Assembly (NCBI RefSeq): GCF_900177515.1
Contig: NZ_FXAK01000008.1
Coordinates: 485,574-549,573 of the forward strand
DNA length: 64,000 nucleotides
Direction of reading: 5' to 3'
From: Azospirillum oryzae
Lineage (GTDB): Bacteria; Pseudomonadota; Alphaproteobacteria; Azospirillales; Azospirillaceae
Part shown: one piece after another, positions 26,515 through 35,395 of the stretch
How positions within the stretch are numbered: the first letter of the stretch is position 1
Layout of the letters: each line of letters opens with the position of its first letter
Made by a program: the position numbers and the translations under genes
The notes under the pieces: generated by a model
Seen by the model: only the letters and a program-made list of their open reading frames with translations
Database searches by the model: none
Told to the model about the DNA's origin: nothing

Positions 26515-27615
26515 ATGAAATTCAAGCTGTCCCTTCTCGCCGCGATCGCGGCGACCGCGCTCTCCGCCACGGCCGCCAAGGCCGACATCGCGGTGGCCAC
26601 CGCCGGCCCGATCACCGGCCAGTACGCCACCTTCGGCGAGCAGATGAAGAAGGGCATGGAACAGGCCGTCGCGGACATCAATGCCGCCGGCGGTGTCCTG
26701 GGCCAGAAGCTGAAGCTGGAAGTCGGTGACGACGCCTGCGATCCGAAGCAGGCCGTCGCCGTCGCCAACCAGCTGGCCAAGGCCGGTGTGAAGTTCGTGG
26801 CCGGCCACTTCTGCTCGGGTTCGTCGATCCCGGCCAGCCAGGTCTATGCCGAGGAAGGCATGCTGCAGATCTCCCCGGCTTCGACCAACCCGAAGCTGAC
26901 CGAGCAGGGCCTGAAGAACGTCTTCCGCGTCTGCGGCCGTGACGATCAGCAGGGCATGATCGCCGGCAAGTATCTGCTGGAGAAGTTCAAGGGCAAGAAC
27001 ATCGCCATCCTGCACGACAAGTCGGCCTACGGTAAGGGTCTGGCCGACGAGACGCAGAAGGCGCTGAATGGCGGCGGCCAGAAGGAAGCCATCTACGAAG
27101 CCTATACGGCCGGTGAGAAGGACTATTCCGCTCTGGTGTCGAAGCTGAAGCAGGCGAACATCGACGCCGTCTACATCGGTGGCTATCACACCGAGGCCGG
27201 CCTGATCGCCCGCCAGATGAAGGACCAGGGACTGAAGGCGACCATCGTGTCGGGTGACGCGCTGGTGACCAACGAGTACTGGGCCATCACCGGCGACGCC
27301 GGCGAGGACACCATGATGACCTTCGGTCCGGATCCGCGCGAGAAGCCGACCGCCAAGGCCGTCGTGGAGACGTTCCGCAAGGCCGGTTACGAGCCGGAAG
27401 GCTACACCCTGTACACCTACGCCGCTCTCCAGATCTGGGCGGACGCGGTGAAGCAGGCGAAGTCGACCGACGCCGCCAAGGTTGCCGAAGTCATGCGCAA
27501 GGGCAACTACGACACCGTCATCGGCAAGATCGGCTTCGATGCCAAGGGCGACGTCACCAGCCCGGCCTATGTCTGGTACAAGTGGCACAACGGCCAGTAC
27601 GCCGAAGTGAAGTAA
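26515..27615 (+). CDS. livK: Branched-chain amino acid ABC transporter substrate-binding protein
   Basis: The 366-residue periplasmic binding protein has a signal peptide ending near ATAAKA-DIAVATAGP (about residue 23), and the two-lobe receptor fold typical of LivJ/LivK. Marker segments are GPITGQYATFGEQMKKG, DDACDPKQAVAVANQL, VAGHFCSGSSIPAS and ISPASTNPKLTEQG. It binds Leu/Ile/Val, or related amino acids, for the upstream permease. It is separated from the small membrane protein gene by 172 bp, room for its own promoter, which fits the usual higher expression of the binding protein. A terminator follows. Confidence 0.93.
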   Translation: MKFKLSLLAAIAATALSATAAKADIAVATAGPITGQYATFGEQMKKGMEQAVADINAAGGVLGQKLKLEVGDDACDPKQAVAVANQLAKAGVKFVAGHFCSGSSIPASQVYAEEGMLQISPASTNPKLTEQGLKNVFRVCGRDDQQGMIAGKYLLEKFKGKNIAILHDKSAYGKGLADETQKALNGGGQKEAIYEAYTAGEKDYSALVSKLKQANIDAVYIGGYHTEAGLIARQMKDQGLKATIVSGDALVTNEYWAITGDAGEDTMMTFGPDPREKPTAKAVVETFRKAGYEPEGYTLYTYAALQIWADAVKQAKSTDAAKVAEVMRKGNYDTVIGKIGFDAKGDVTSPAYVWYKWHNGQYAEVK

Positions 27616-27640
27616 GCGAAACGCGTCAGCGTTCCGTGGG

Positions 27641-27672
27641 AAAGGGTCGGCACTCCGTGCCGGCCCTTTTTC
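27641..27672 (+). terminator. Rho-independent terminator of the liv operon
   Basis: The hairpin AAAGGGTCGGCAC / GTGCCGGCCCTTT has a 3-nt loop and one G-T pair, and is followed by a T-run. It lies 26 bp after the livK stop. Confidence 0.88.
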
Positions 27673-27746
27673 TATGGGGATTGATGGGGATCTTGATGCC
27701 CGCTCGACAGGACTGCAGCGGCCCTGCGATATTGTTTGAAAGCGGG

Positions 27747-28028
27747 TCAGGGAATAGGTCGGGGAACATGCGCGACGTGGTGCTGGGCCCCGGCCGGTTG
27801 CGCTGCGGCAATGGCCGGGGAGGAGAGCCCGGTCGCCACACGCCGGCCCGATTGCTCGCTGAGCAGCCGTTCGGAGGTGCGCATCACCTCCCGCCAAAAG
27901 GCGGCGGCACGGGTGTGATTGGCGGCCGTGAGTTCGACAAGACGAACGCGGCTCATTCGAATCGCGGTCTCGCCCAGTTCATCAACCAGGCGGGTCGCGA
28001 AGACAAGCACGTCGAGATCGGTGTTCAT
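27747..28028 (-). CDS. Small hypothetical protein, 93 aa
   Basis: The ATG at 28028 gives a protein beginning MNTDLDVLVFATRLVDELGE. It is mostly helical, with a conserved-looking core RMSRVRLVELTAANHTRAAAFWREVM and a low-complexity Ala-rich tail. There is no signal peptide or membrane segment. Codon use is GC-rich but a clear ribosome site is lacking. It converges on livK. I cannot name a family. A longer frame from 28124 adds a leader that does not look coding. Confidence 0.5.
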   Translation of the reverse strand: MNTDLDVLVFATRLVDELGETAIRMSRVRLVELTAANHTRAAAFWREVMRTSERLLSEQSGRRVATGLSSPAIAAAQPAGAQHHVAHVPRPIP

Positions 28029-28256
28029 GACGCATATGAACCCACAGCCGCAGATTTTGTTCCACTCTGAAATCGCACTGCGGCAAAGGGTCATCGGGGG
28101 TGCTACCGTCGTGCGGCACTGCAACAGTGCATATGCAGCATCGGCAAAGGGTCACCGAACGGACACTCGCCACGGCAGGGGGGTTTTGTGCTTCAATGGC
28201 GCCCTTCGCGGCGGCCGTGACGGTCGCCGGTATGGGACGGGTTTTGGAGAACGAAA

Positions 28257-28463
28257 ATGCGCAGGAAGCGCGAGGTGGTCGAGGGACAGATTTACCGCAA
28301 GCTGTCCCCCAGCGGCGGCTATTGGGAAGTGATCGCCATCCGCAAGGACGGCATGGGCACCCAGCATGCCCAGATGAAACGCACCGACGATCCGAAGACG
28401 CTGAAGACCCTGTCGGTGGCGACCCTGCTCGACCCCCACGAGTTCGAGATCGTCACCGAGTGA
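28257..28463 (+). CDS. Small conserved-looking hypothetical protein, 68 aa
   Basis: The gene starts after GGAGAACGAAA, a good ribosome site. The protein is soluble and charged, with a compact beta-rich pattern (VVEGQIYRKLSPSGGYWEVIAIRKDGMGTQH is read as strands around a central SGGYW turn) ending in LLDPHEFEIVTE. It resembles short single-domain proteins of unknown function in Rhodospirillales. It stands alone between two minus-strand genes, so it has its own promoter. No function is assigned. Confidence 0.65.
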   Translation: MRRKREVVEGQIYRKLSPSGGYWEVIAIRKDGMGTQHAQMKRTDDPKTLKTLSVATLLDPHEFEIVTE

Positions 28464-28500
28464 TCGCCGTACCAAGTGTTTGCCGTACCAAGTGATCGGG

Positions 28501-29583
28501 TCAGGCCGGACCGGTGATATCCGGCCGGCGGTAGAGATCGGCGGCCGGCATTCCGTCATGCCGTCCGGCCAAACGCTCCAGCCGCCCCTTGCCGATCAGG
28601 TGGTTGAGGTGCGCCACCGCCTCGCCCACGGCGAAGAGCATCTGCTGCGGGTCGAGCGGTCGCGGGAACAGCGCCCGCGTCACCGCGGCCGCGGTCTGCG
28701 GTTCGGCACACAACAACTCGATCTCGGCCAGACGCTCCGCATGGTGCCGGGCCAACTCCCCGGCACGCCGGTGCAGGCCGTGGAAAGGGCGCCCGTGCGA
28801 GGGCAGGACCAGCGTGTCCGCCGGCAGGGCGTTCCATCCCTCCAGGCTGTCGAGATAGTCGGCGAGCGGATCGGCATCCGGCTCCGACGGCCAGACGCTG
28901 ATGTTCGGGCTGATCCGCGGCAGGATCTGGTCGCCGGAAATCAGCAGGTCCGGGCCGGCAGCGTCGGCCGGACGGTGCAGGCTGACCGGCTCCGCCGTGT
29001 GGCCGCTGCCGCCGATCACCGTCCAGTCGCGGTCGCCCACCCGCAGCCGGTCGCCCGCCCGCAGGCGGGTCAGCGTCGCCGGCACCGCGGGCACGCCGCG
29101 GCTGTAGGCCCCCTTGCGGGCGAGCAGCGATTGCAGCGCCTCCTCGTCGAGCCCGCAGCGGCGGTAGAAACGCTCCACCACCGCGTCGGCGGCGGCATCG
29201 TTGCCGGCCGACAGGGTGCGGGCGAACAGCCACTCGGTCAGCGAGGCGGCGAAATCGGCGCCGGTCCGCTCCACCAGCCAGGAAGCCGCGCCGATGTGGT
29301 CGGGATGGAAATGGGTGACCACCACCCGCTCCACCGGGCGCCCGCCCAAAGCCTCGTGCAGCAGACCCTCCCACACCGCGCGGCTGCGCGGATCGCCCAG
29401 ACCGCAGTCGACCAGCGTCCAGCCGGCCATCCCGCCGTCCAGCGCCCAGACATTGATGTGGTCGAGTTGGAATGGCAGCGACAGGCGAATCCACAGCACG
29501 CCGGGCACCACCTCCTGCCATCCACCGGGATCGGGGGTGGTGCAGAGGGGGTAATCGACCGATCCGTCCGGGGTAGAAGCCAT
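28501..29583 (-). CDS. MBL-fold metallo-hydrolase
   Basis: The 360-residue protein has the metallo-beta-lactamase metal motif THFHPDHIG with H91, H93, D95 and H96, a WTLVDCGLGD strand before it, and later metal ligands in GSGHTAEPVSLH and the SGDQILP segment. A C-terminal winged-helix-like domain (about 290-350) includes HLNHLIGKGRLERL. This layout matches the group of hydrolases related to LACTB2/glyoxalase II-like thioesterases with a C-terminal HTH-like domain. The substrate cannot be predicted. It is divergent from the OmpA-like gene. Confidence 0.85.
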   Translation of the reverse strand: MASTPDGSVDYPLCTTPDPGGWQEVVPGVLWIRLSLPFQLDHINVWALDGGMAGWTLVDCGLGDPRSRAVWEGLLHEALGGRPVERVVVTHFHPDHIGAASWLVERTGADFAASLTEWLFARTLSAGNDAAADAVVERFYRRCGLDEEALQSLLARKGAYSRGVPAVPATLTRLRAGDRLRVGDRDWTVIGGSGHTAEPVSLHRPADAAGPDLLISGDQILPRISPNISVWPSEPDADPLADYLDSLEGWNALPADTLVLPSHGRPFHGLHRRAGELARHHAERLAEIELLCAEPQTAAAVTRALFPRPLDPQQMLFAVGEAVAHLNHLIGKGRLERLAGRHDGMPAADLYRRPDITGPA

Positions 29584-29796
29584 TGTGCCGACTGTCCAAG
29601 TTATTGTTATCGATCAAGAAAATGCCCCTAGCGTTGCTGAGGCAAATCTGCAACAGCAAAAATGGGCTTGCGCAGCCGGGATTGGAAGCGGGGCCGGCCG
29701 ATTCCATTGTCGGGGCCGGAGCCCGTTCTGTCACGCACTTCGCCGCAGGCCGGGACGTCCCGATCCGCCAACGCCGTCAACGATGGGAACAAGAAC

Positions 29797-30840
29797 ATGA
29801 CGATGCGTGGGATTTTGCTGGGCACGGCACTGGCCGTCGCCATTCCTTCACTGGCCGTCCCGACCGCCGCCTTTGCCGGTACGGAAGGCTTTTATGTCGG
29901 CGCGGGGGCCGGCGTGAACTGGACCGAGGATGCCGACCTCGGCAGCTATCCGGCTCCGGGCCTTGGCCTGAAGGAGGAATTCAAGATTGGCGGCATCGGC
30001 GACCTGTCGGTTGGCTACGCCACCGCGATGGGCCTGCGCGCCGAACTGGAGGCCGCCTGGCGGTGGCGCAACAGCGTCGACAGCACCAGCAGCGCCACCC
30101 CCGGCCTGAACGGCCTCGGCGGCAAGATGAGCTCGGTCGCCTTCATGGGCAATCTGCTTTACGACATCGACATCGGCCTGCCGATCACCCCCTATATCGG
30201 CGCCGGTGCCGGTATCGCCGGCGTGAAGCAGTCGCTGAACGGCGCCAGCGACCGTGACTGGGTCTTCGCCTATCAGGGCATCGTCGGTGCGTCCTATGCG
30301 ATCAACGACAATGTGGCGCTGACGCTCGACTACCGGTATTTCGCCACCGTCGATCCGGAGTTCGAGCTGGGTCCGGTAACCTCCAAGGGCGAGTACCGCA
30401 ACCACACCATCCTGGCCGGCCTACGCTACACCTTCGGCGGCCCGTCGCGGGCGACGCCGGTCGCCGCCCCGGCCCCGGCCGCGCCGCCGATGGCGGCCCA
30501 ACCGCAGAGCGAGTATCAGGTGTTCTTCGATTGGGACAAGTCGGCGATCACGCCGAATTCCGACAAGATCATCGCCGACGCGGCGGATGGCGCCAGCCGT
30601 GCCCGCGCCGTCCGCATCCAGGTGATCGGCCACACCGACACCTCGGGTTCGCCGTCCTACAACCAGAAGCTCTCGATGCGCCGGGCCGAGGCGGTGCGTC
30701 AGGCGCTGGTCAGGCATGGCACGCCGGCCAACATCATCACGATCGAAGGTGTCGGCGAAAACCAGCTGATGGTCCCGACCGGTCCGAACGTGCGTGAGCC
30801 GTCGAACCGCCGGGCCCAGATCATGATCAAGATCTCCTGA
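29797..30840 (+). CDS. OmpA-family outer membrane protein
   Basis: The 347-residue protein has a signal peptide ending near PTAAFA-GTEGFYVGAGAGVNW (about residue 27). An N-terminal eight-stranded beta-barrel of about 195 residues ends in a RYTFGG strand. A Pro/Ala hinge (APAPAAPPMAA) precedes a C-terminal OmpA/MotB peptidoglycan-binding domain with VFFDWDKSAITPNS and GHTDTSGSPSYNQKLSMRRAEAV. It should link the outer membrane to peptidoglycan. It is alone in its unit and preceded by 213 bp of divergent upstream DNA. Confidence 0.93.
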   Translation: MTMRGILLGTALAVAIPSLAVPTAAFAGTEGFYVGAGAGVNWTEDADLGSYPAPGLGLKEEFKIGGIGDLSVGYATAMGLRAELEAAWRWRNSVDSTSSATPGLNGLGGKMSSVAFMGNLLYDIDIGLPITPYIGAGAGIAGVKQSLNGASDRDWVFAYQGIVGASYAINDNVALTLDYRYFATVDPEFELGPVTSKGEYRNHTILAGLRYTFGGPSRATPVAAPAPAAPPMAAQPQSEYQVFFDWDKSAITPNSDKIIADAADGASRARAVRIQVIGHTDTSGSPSYNQKLSMRRAEAVRQALVRHGTPANIITIEGVGENQLMVPTGPNVREPSNRRAQIMIKIS

Positions 30841-30994
30841 CCGGTGGCGGGGGAGGGGCGGGCGCCTCTCCCCCGGCGGGCGGCCGTGATCCTTGCGGGA
30901 TTGCTGCCGCCCGACGTGCGAAGGAGGTAGCGCGGACCGTTGCGTCAGCGTATGACGGTGCGGTACTCCAGGCATCTTCGGTCCGAGACGTTAC

Positions 30995-31663
30995 ATGCAG
31001 GTTCTGATCGCCGACGATCATTCCATCGTCCGCAGCGGCTTGACCCATCTGGTGGGTGAACTGGACGAGCAGGCCACCGTGGTCGCCGCCACCAGCTTCA
31101 GCCAGCTGAACGCCATCCTCGACACGTCGATGCAGGACGGGGGGAGCGCGTTCGACCTGATCGTCATGGATTTGCGCATGCCGGGCTTGGGCGGGCTCGA
31201 TGATGTCGAGGCGCTGGTCAAGCGGGTGGCGCCGGTGCCGGTCGCCATCTTCTCGATGATCGAGTCGCCGGACGAGATGCGCGCGGTGCTGTCGCGCGGT
31301 GTCCGCGCCTTCATTCCGAAATCGACCGACGACGTGCTGGTGGTGAATATCCTGCGGCTGGTGATGGCCGGCGGGTCCTATGTGCCGCCGGTGCTGGGCA
31401 TGCCGGGGGCGCCGGTTCCGGCGGCATCGGCGACCGCGCGCGGCGCGGCTCCCAGCATTTTCGACGGGCTGACCCGCAGACAGCTGGAGGTGCTGGATCT
31501 GCTGGCTCAGGGCCTGTCCAACCAGGAGATCGGCGAACGGATGGGGCTGAACCTGTCCACCGTGAAGACCCACGTCACCGGCGTCCTGAAGGCGCTGGGC
31601 GTCGGCAGTCGCACCCAGGCGGTGCTGCTGGTCAAGGAATCGGGGCGCGACCGGCTGGTCTGA
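30995..31663 (+). CDS. NarL/FixJ-type response regulator
   Basis: The 222-residue protein has an N-terminal receiver domain with D59 (LIVMDLRMPG) as phosphoacceptor and a KSTDD lysine region. A linker with PGAPVPAASATA follows, and then a LuxR-type HTH at about 150-215 (LTRRQLEVLDLLAQGLSNQEIGERMGL...STVKTHV). It is a DNA-binding response regulator without an adjacent kinase. The orphan PAS kinase at 10889 is one possible partner, but nothing links them beyond being in the same window. Confidence 0.92.
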   Translation: MQVLIADDHSIVRSGLTHLVGELDEQATVVAATSFSQLNAILDTSMQDGGSAFDLIVMDLRMPGLGGLDDVEALVKRVAPVPVAIFSMIESPDEMRAVLSRGVRAFIPKSTDDVLVVNILRLVMAGGSYVPPVLGMPGAPVPAASATARGAAPSIFDGLTRRQLEVLDLLAQGLSNQEIGERMGLNLSTVKTHVTGVLKALGVGSRTQAVLLVKESGRDRLV

Positions 31664-31666
31664 CCC

Positions 31667-31713
31667 GCTACAGCGTCGTGCGTTCAATATGAAACGCACG
31701 ACGCTGTAGCTTT
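31667..31713 (+). terminator. Perfect 18-bp inverted repeat after the LuxR-type regulator
   Basis: GCTACAGCGTCGTGCGTT at 31667-31684 is repeated perfectly inverted at 31693-31710 with an 8-nt loop, then TTT. It begins 4 bp after the stop codon and will form a very stable hairpin. The T-run is short. The sequence is also of the kind that recurs between genes in alphaproteobacteria, so it may be a repeat element acting as terminator. Confidence 0.7.
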
Positions 31714-31768
31714 ATGGTTGGCGATCGGATTCACGCTCCAAATCGATTCCGATTTTACGCGATCCGAT

Positions 31769-32488
31769 CTAGAGGATGGCGTTCAGCAGCGATCCGCGTC
31801 CGCCATAGCTGTTGCCGGAGCCGCCGAGCAGCATGGAGGCCGGGTTGAGCGAGGCGCTGCCGGCGCCGAGGATCGAGGCCAGCCCCTGCAGCTTGGTGTT
31901 GCCGCCGAAGGGATTGTCGCCCTTGGCGGGCTGCTTGGCGATGGTGTCGTAATCCTTGCTGTAGTTGCCCATGCGCAGCTGGACGCCGTAGCTCTTGGCG
32001 TCCTTGACCGGCACGTCCTTGTCGCGGGCGATGCGCAGCGTGTAGTCGCCCTTGTCGAGGGTGAGCTGCCCCGATTTCAGCTTCTGGAAGGCGTCATAGC
32101 TGGCGCCGGCATCCTTGTTGCTGTCGGCGATGATCTTGCCGGCGCGGTCCATCAGCTGCAGCCGGACCCCGGCATCGCCCACCGTGCCGAGCGTTGCGGT
32201 GCCGGAGGTGGTGACGCTGAACTTGTAGAAATCGGCGGGATCGTTGGAGGCCAGCGAGCTGAAGACGTTGAGGCGGCTGCTGTCCTTGACCAGCGTTCCG
32301 ATGTTGGTCGCGAAGGGAGCGGCGTTCATCGCCGATTTGTTGACGGTCTGCTCGTATTCCTGGACCTTGCCGGTCGCGCCACCGTTGCCCGTCGCCTGCT
32401 GCTGCACGCGCTTGACCGCGGCGTCGATCGACTGCTGCAGGCTCTGGGCCATGCTGCCGACATCGGCGTAACTGGACAGGCTGACCAT
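31769..32488 (-). CDS. Hypothetical protein with PPC-like beta domain
   Basis: The 239-residue protein starts after an AGGGGAG ribosome site. The first ~65 residues are helical and Gln-rich (MAQSLQQSIDAAVKRVQQQA). Residues about 75-180 form a beta-sandwich-like domain with DPADFYKFSVTTSGTATL, VRLQLMDRAGKIIADSN and DKGDYTLRIAR. These recall bacterial pre-peptidase C-terminal (PPC) domains found in secreted proteins. The C-terminus is Gly/Ser/Leu-rich. There is no N-terminal signal peptide, so export, if any, would be by another route such as type I secretion; this is inference. Confidence 0.7.
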   Translation of the reverse strand: MVSLSSYADVGSMAQSLQQSIDAAVKRVQQQATGNGGATGKVQEYEQTVNKSAMNAAPFATNIGTLVKDSSRLNVFSSLASNDPADFYKFSVTTSGTATLGTVGDAGVRLQLMDRAGKIIADSNKDAGASYDAFQKLKSGQLTLDKGDYTLRIARDKDVPVKDAKSYGVQLRMGNYSKDYDTIAKQPAKGDNPFGGNTKLQGLASILGAGSASLNPASMLLGGSGNSYGGRGSLLNAIL

Positions 32489-32655
32489 GGTGCGCTCCCC
32501 TCTTCCCGCATCCCCGGAAAGGAATGATGGACGAGGGGTTTGCAGGATGCGGGCCAGAGCCAAGCTGTTGATTTGGCAGGAATCTGGTCGGGTGTCTTCG
32601 TGCCGGGCGGCAGCTTTCGACCGGTGGAGCGGCAGGTTTTTCCTACACGCTTTTC

Positions 32656-34062
32656 CTACACGATGGACAGCATCGCCGCCGCCGGCGCGTCGATCGCATC
32701 GGCAAGCGCGCGCAGGCCGCGGGCGGCCTCGTCGCGGCTGCGCGGCATGCACAGGCCGACGCGAACCGCATGGGGGGCACTGGCGCGGCCGACGGCAAAG
32801 GCGTCGGCGCCGGTGACGATCACCCCGCGTCGGCGGGCTTCGCCGATGAAATCCTCGCGGCGCCAGGGTTCGGGCAGGACCAGCCACAGATGCTGGGCCG
32901 CCGGATGGCCATAGACCGTCTCCGCCGGCAGGATGGAGCGGGCCAGCCGCTGGCGGGCCAGATCCTCCTCCCGCTGGGTGGCGACGATGCGGTCGGCGGT
33001 GCCGTCCTGGATCCAGCGCGCCGCGACCTCCGCCGGCAAAGCCGGAGCGGAATATTGCAGGGCGCGGATGGCGGTCTCGACGCGGGTGCGCAGTTCCGGC
33101 GGCGCGACGACGAAGCCCAACCGCAGCCCGGCGGCGAGGCTTTTCGACACGCTGGACACATAGAGGGTGATGTCCGGAGCCATGGTTTGCATCGGCAAGG
33201 CATCCGGCACCATGAAGCCGAACACGTCATCCTCGATCACGATCACGCCATAGCGGCGGGCGATCTCCACGATCTCGCGGCGGCGGGCGGCGGGCATGAC
33301 GACCGCCGTCGGATTCTGCAGGGTCGGCACCAGATAGACCGCCTTCGGTCCCAGCCGGCGGCAGGCGCTGTCGAAGGCGTCGGGGACCAACCCGTGTTCG
33401 TCGATGGCCACGCCTTCCAGGTGATAGCCCTGGGTGGCGGCCAGCGCCTTGGTGCCTATGTTGGTCAGCCGTTCCGCCAGGATGACGTCGCCGGGGCGGG
33501 CGACGGCGGCCAGCGCCACGGCCAGCGCATTCTGCGCACCGGTGGTCAGCAGCACCGAGTCGGCGGTCGCCTTCACCCGGTGCTGGCGTTCCAGCCACGC
33601 GGCGGCGGCGGCGCGGTGATCGGGCAGCCCGGCATGGGGACCGTAGCCGATCAGTGCCGCGGCGTGACCGGAGGCGGCGATGGCCGTCAGCGTCTGGCCG
33701 AAGGTCTGCACCGCGACCGCATGTTCGGGATGGACTGTCGTCATGTTGACGATGGAGGGGCCGGCCGAGGTCTCGCCGGCCGGCGGCCAGCCGAGCGGCA
33801 GGGGGGTGGCCGGCGGACGCTGGCCCTGGACGAAGGTGCCGCGCCCGACCTCACCGCCGATCAGCCCGCGCTTTTCCGCTTCGGTATAGGCGCGGGTCAC
33901 CGTGCCGACCGTCACGCCCAGGCGGAAGGCTAGGTCGCGGTGGGTCGGCAGCCGCGTGCCGACCGGCAGCACACCGTCGGCTATGTCGTCGGCCAGCGCG
34001 TCGGCGATGACGCGATAGAGCGGGCCGGGACGGCCCTCCAGGTTCGGGGTCCAATTTGTCAT
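32656..34062 (-). CDS. MocR-type transcription regulator (GntR wHTH plus aminotransferase domain)
   Basis: From the ATG at 34062 the protein has 468 residues. An N-terminal GntR winged helix (about 12-75) has LPTHRDLAFRLGVTVGTVTRAY. A fold-type I aminotransferase domain follows, with the cofactor lysine in SSVSKSLAAGLRLGF and the VIEDDVFG aspartate. MocR/PdxR regulators use PLP as ligand and often control vitamin B6, GABA or taurine genes. The divergent neighbour is a response regulator, not a metabolic gene, so the target is unclear. A palindrome covers the start codon and may be the autoregulatory operator. Confidence 0.9.
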   Translation of the reverse strand: MTNWTPNLEGRPGPLYRVIADALADDIADGVLPVGTRLPTHRDLAFRLGVTVGTVTRAYTEAEKRGLIGGEVGRGTFVQGQRPPATPLPLGWPPAGETSAGPSIVNMTTVHPEHAVAVQTFGQTLTAIAASGHAAALIGYGPHAGLPDHRAAAAAWLERQHRVKATADSVLLTTGAQNALAVALAAVARPGDVILAERLTNIGTKALAATQGYHLEGVAIDEHGLVPDAFDSACRRLGPKAVYLVPTLQNPTAVVMPAARRREIVEIARRYGVIVIEDDVFGFMVPDALPMQTMAPDITLYVSSVSKSLAAGLRLGFVVAPPELRTRVETAIRALQYSAPALPAEVAARWIQDGTADRIVATQREEDLARQRLARSILPAETVYGHPAAQHLWLVLPEPWRREDFIGEARRRGVIVTGADAFAVGRASAPHAVRVGLCMPRSRDEAARGLRALADAIDAPAAAMLSIV

Positions 34063-34071
34063 GAGTACAAA
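34055..34071 (-). promoter_or_regulatory. Palindrome overlapping the MocR start codon
   Basis: TTTGT at 34055-34059 and ACAAA at 34067-34071 form an inverted repeat with a 7-bp spacer that contains the start codon of the MocR gene. GntR-superfamily regulators often bind such sites at their own promoter. With short arms the match could be chance. Confidence 0.3.
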
Positions 34072-34266
34072 TGTGGCATTGTCCCGACCTGCTGGCAAGG
34101 TCCGCGCGATTGTCCCTGTCGGCAGGGCAGGAAGGGGCCGAACAATCCGGAAACGCCTTGCGCAAGTCCATTACGCACCATCTTGTATCAGGGTGGAGGA
34201 ACCGATAGTTTCGGTACAGGGCGTGGCAGACAATCCGCCACCCATCGCTGTCCGGCACGGGGGACA

Positions 34267-34962
34267 ATGCACACCATCGCGGTGGTCGACGACGATCCCA
34301 TCACCCGCGAGACCCTGAAGGCCTACCTGGAAGGGGAGGGCTATCGGGTAATGCTGGCACGGGACGGCGACCAGCTGTCGGCGCTGCTGGCGCGCGGAAG
34401 GATCGACCTGCTGCTGCTGGACATCCGCCTGCCCGGCAAGGACGGTCTGGCGGTGACGCGGGAACTGCGGGCGACCTCCAACATCGGCATCATCCTGATC
34501 ACCGGACGGTCCGACCGGATGGACCGGCTGATCGGTCTGGAACTGGGCGCCGACGACTACATCACCAAGCCGTTCGAACCGCGAGAAATCCTCGCCCGCA
34601 CCCGCAGCCTGCTGCGCCGCATCGCCAAGCCGACCCGGCCGGCCGGTGGGCGGGTGAAGCGGTTCGACGGGTGGGAACTGCATCTGGACAAGCGCCGGCT
34701 GCGCGACCCCCATGGCGAGGATGCGCGCCTGACCTCCGCCGAGTTCGAACTGCTCGCCGCCTTCGTCGAGAATCCGGGGCGGGTGCTGAGCCGGGACGAT
34801 CTGCTCGACCTCACCCTGCGCGGCGATTCGGTGCCCTATGACCGCTCCATCGACCGGCTGGTCCGCCGCCTGCGCCGGGTGGTGGAGCCGGACCCGGCCG
34901 ATCCCAGCCGCATCGTCACGGTCCATGGCATGGGGTACATGTTCCAGGCCGCGGTCGACTGA
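34267..34962 (+). CDS. OmpR/PhoB-type response regulator
   Basis: The 231-residue protein has a receiver domain with acidic pocket DDD and phosphoacceptor D52 (LLLLDIRLPG), the conserved K in YITKPFEPREIL, and a C-terminal winged helix (about 130-225) with LTSAEFELLAAFVENPGRVLSR and RSIDRLVRRLRR. The receiver resembles the TorR/ArcA group. It has no kinase beside it. The ATG follows a GGGGGA ribosome site. It is divergent from the MocR gene and convergent with a hydrolase remnant. Confidence 0.92.
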   Translation: MHTIAVVDDDPITRETLKAYLEGEGYRVMLARDGDQLSALLARGRIDLLLLDIRLPGKDGLAVTRELRATSNIGIILITGRSDRMDRLIGLELGADDYITKPFEPREILARTRSLLRRIAKPTRPAGGRVKRFDGWELHLDKRRLRDPHGEDARLTSAEFELLAAFVENPGRVLSRDDLLDLTLRGDSVPYDRSIDRLVRRLRRVVEPDPADPSRIVTVHGMGYMFQAAVD

Positions 34963-35390
34963 TCAGCTTCCGGCATCCGGCAGCGATTCCAGGAACGCGT
35001 CGACATCGTCCAGCACCGGACCCAGCCAGCGCAGCGGTGCCGCCAGGGCAGCGACGGTGCGGATGTGGCCCATACCCTGATATTCAGCGGTGCGCACGGT
35101 GCCTCCGGCCTCGCGCACCCGTGCCGCCAGATTGCGGCTGTTGCGCGGCAGGACCGTCTTGTCGGCGGTGCCGGTGGCGAGGAACAGGGGCGGCAGCGGG
35201 GTGGCGACATGGTTGATCGGCTGGGTGTCCGGCCGCCGCTCCACCGGGCCGAACAGATCCTTAGCATGTCGCTTTGCAGGGGCAGGAAGTCGTAGGGGCC
35301 CGACAGCAGATAGGGCGCTGCCGCCGGCAGGAAAGGGGCCGGGGACGTGGCTTCCGCCCACCATCAGGAATGGAATGCCAGGCAGGAAAG
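34963..35390 (-). pseudogene. Alpha/beta hydrolase (esterase) remnant, truncated and frameshifted
   Basis: The last ~85 codons read like the end of an Abhydrolase_3-type esterase: PLPPLFLATGTADKTVLPRN (acid loop), then YQGMGHI with the catalytic histidine. Going upstream, a second frame gives FLPAAAPYLLSGPYDFLPLQ, which fits the middle of the same family, and joins the first frame by a one-base shift near 35270 (CATGCTAAGGATCTG on the minus strand). The N-terminal half with the oxyanion-hole HGG and the nucleophile GXSXG motif is absent. The gene is therefore a dead fragment. The deletion ends close to the start of the downstream coiled-coil gene's 3' end. Confidence 0.7.
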
Positions 35391-35395
35391 CGCGA

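Noticed and set aside
29604..29617. FNR-like site TTGTT-N4-ATCAA between the MBL gene and the OmpA-like gene
   Set aside because: One half site deviates from consensus and neither flanking gene is a usual oxygen-regulated target.
30841..30880. GGGGGAG...CTCTCCCCC hairpin after the OmpA-like gene as a terminator
   Set aside because: Imperfect stem and no T-run; only a weak structure.
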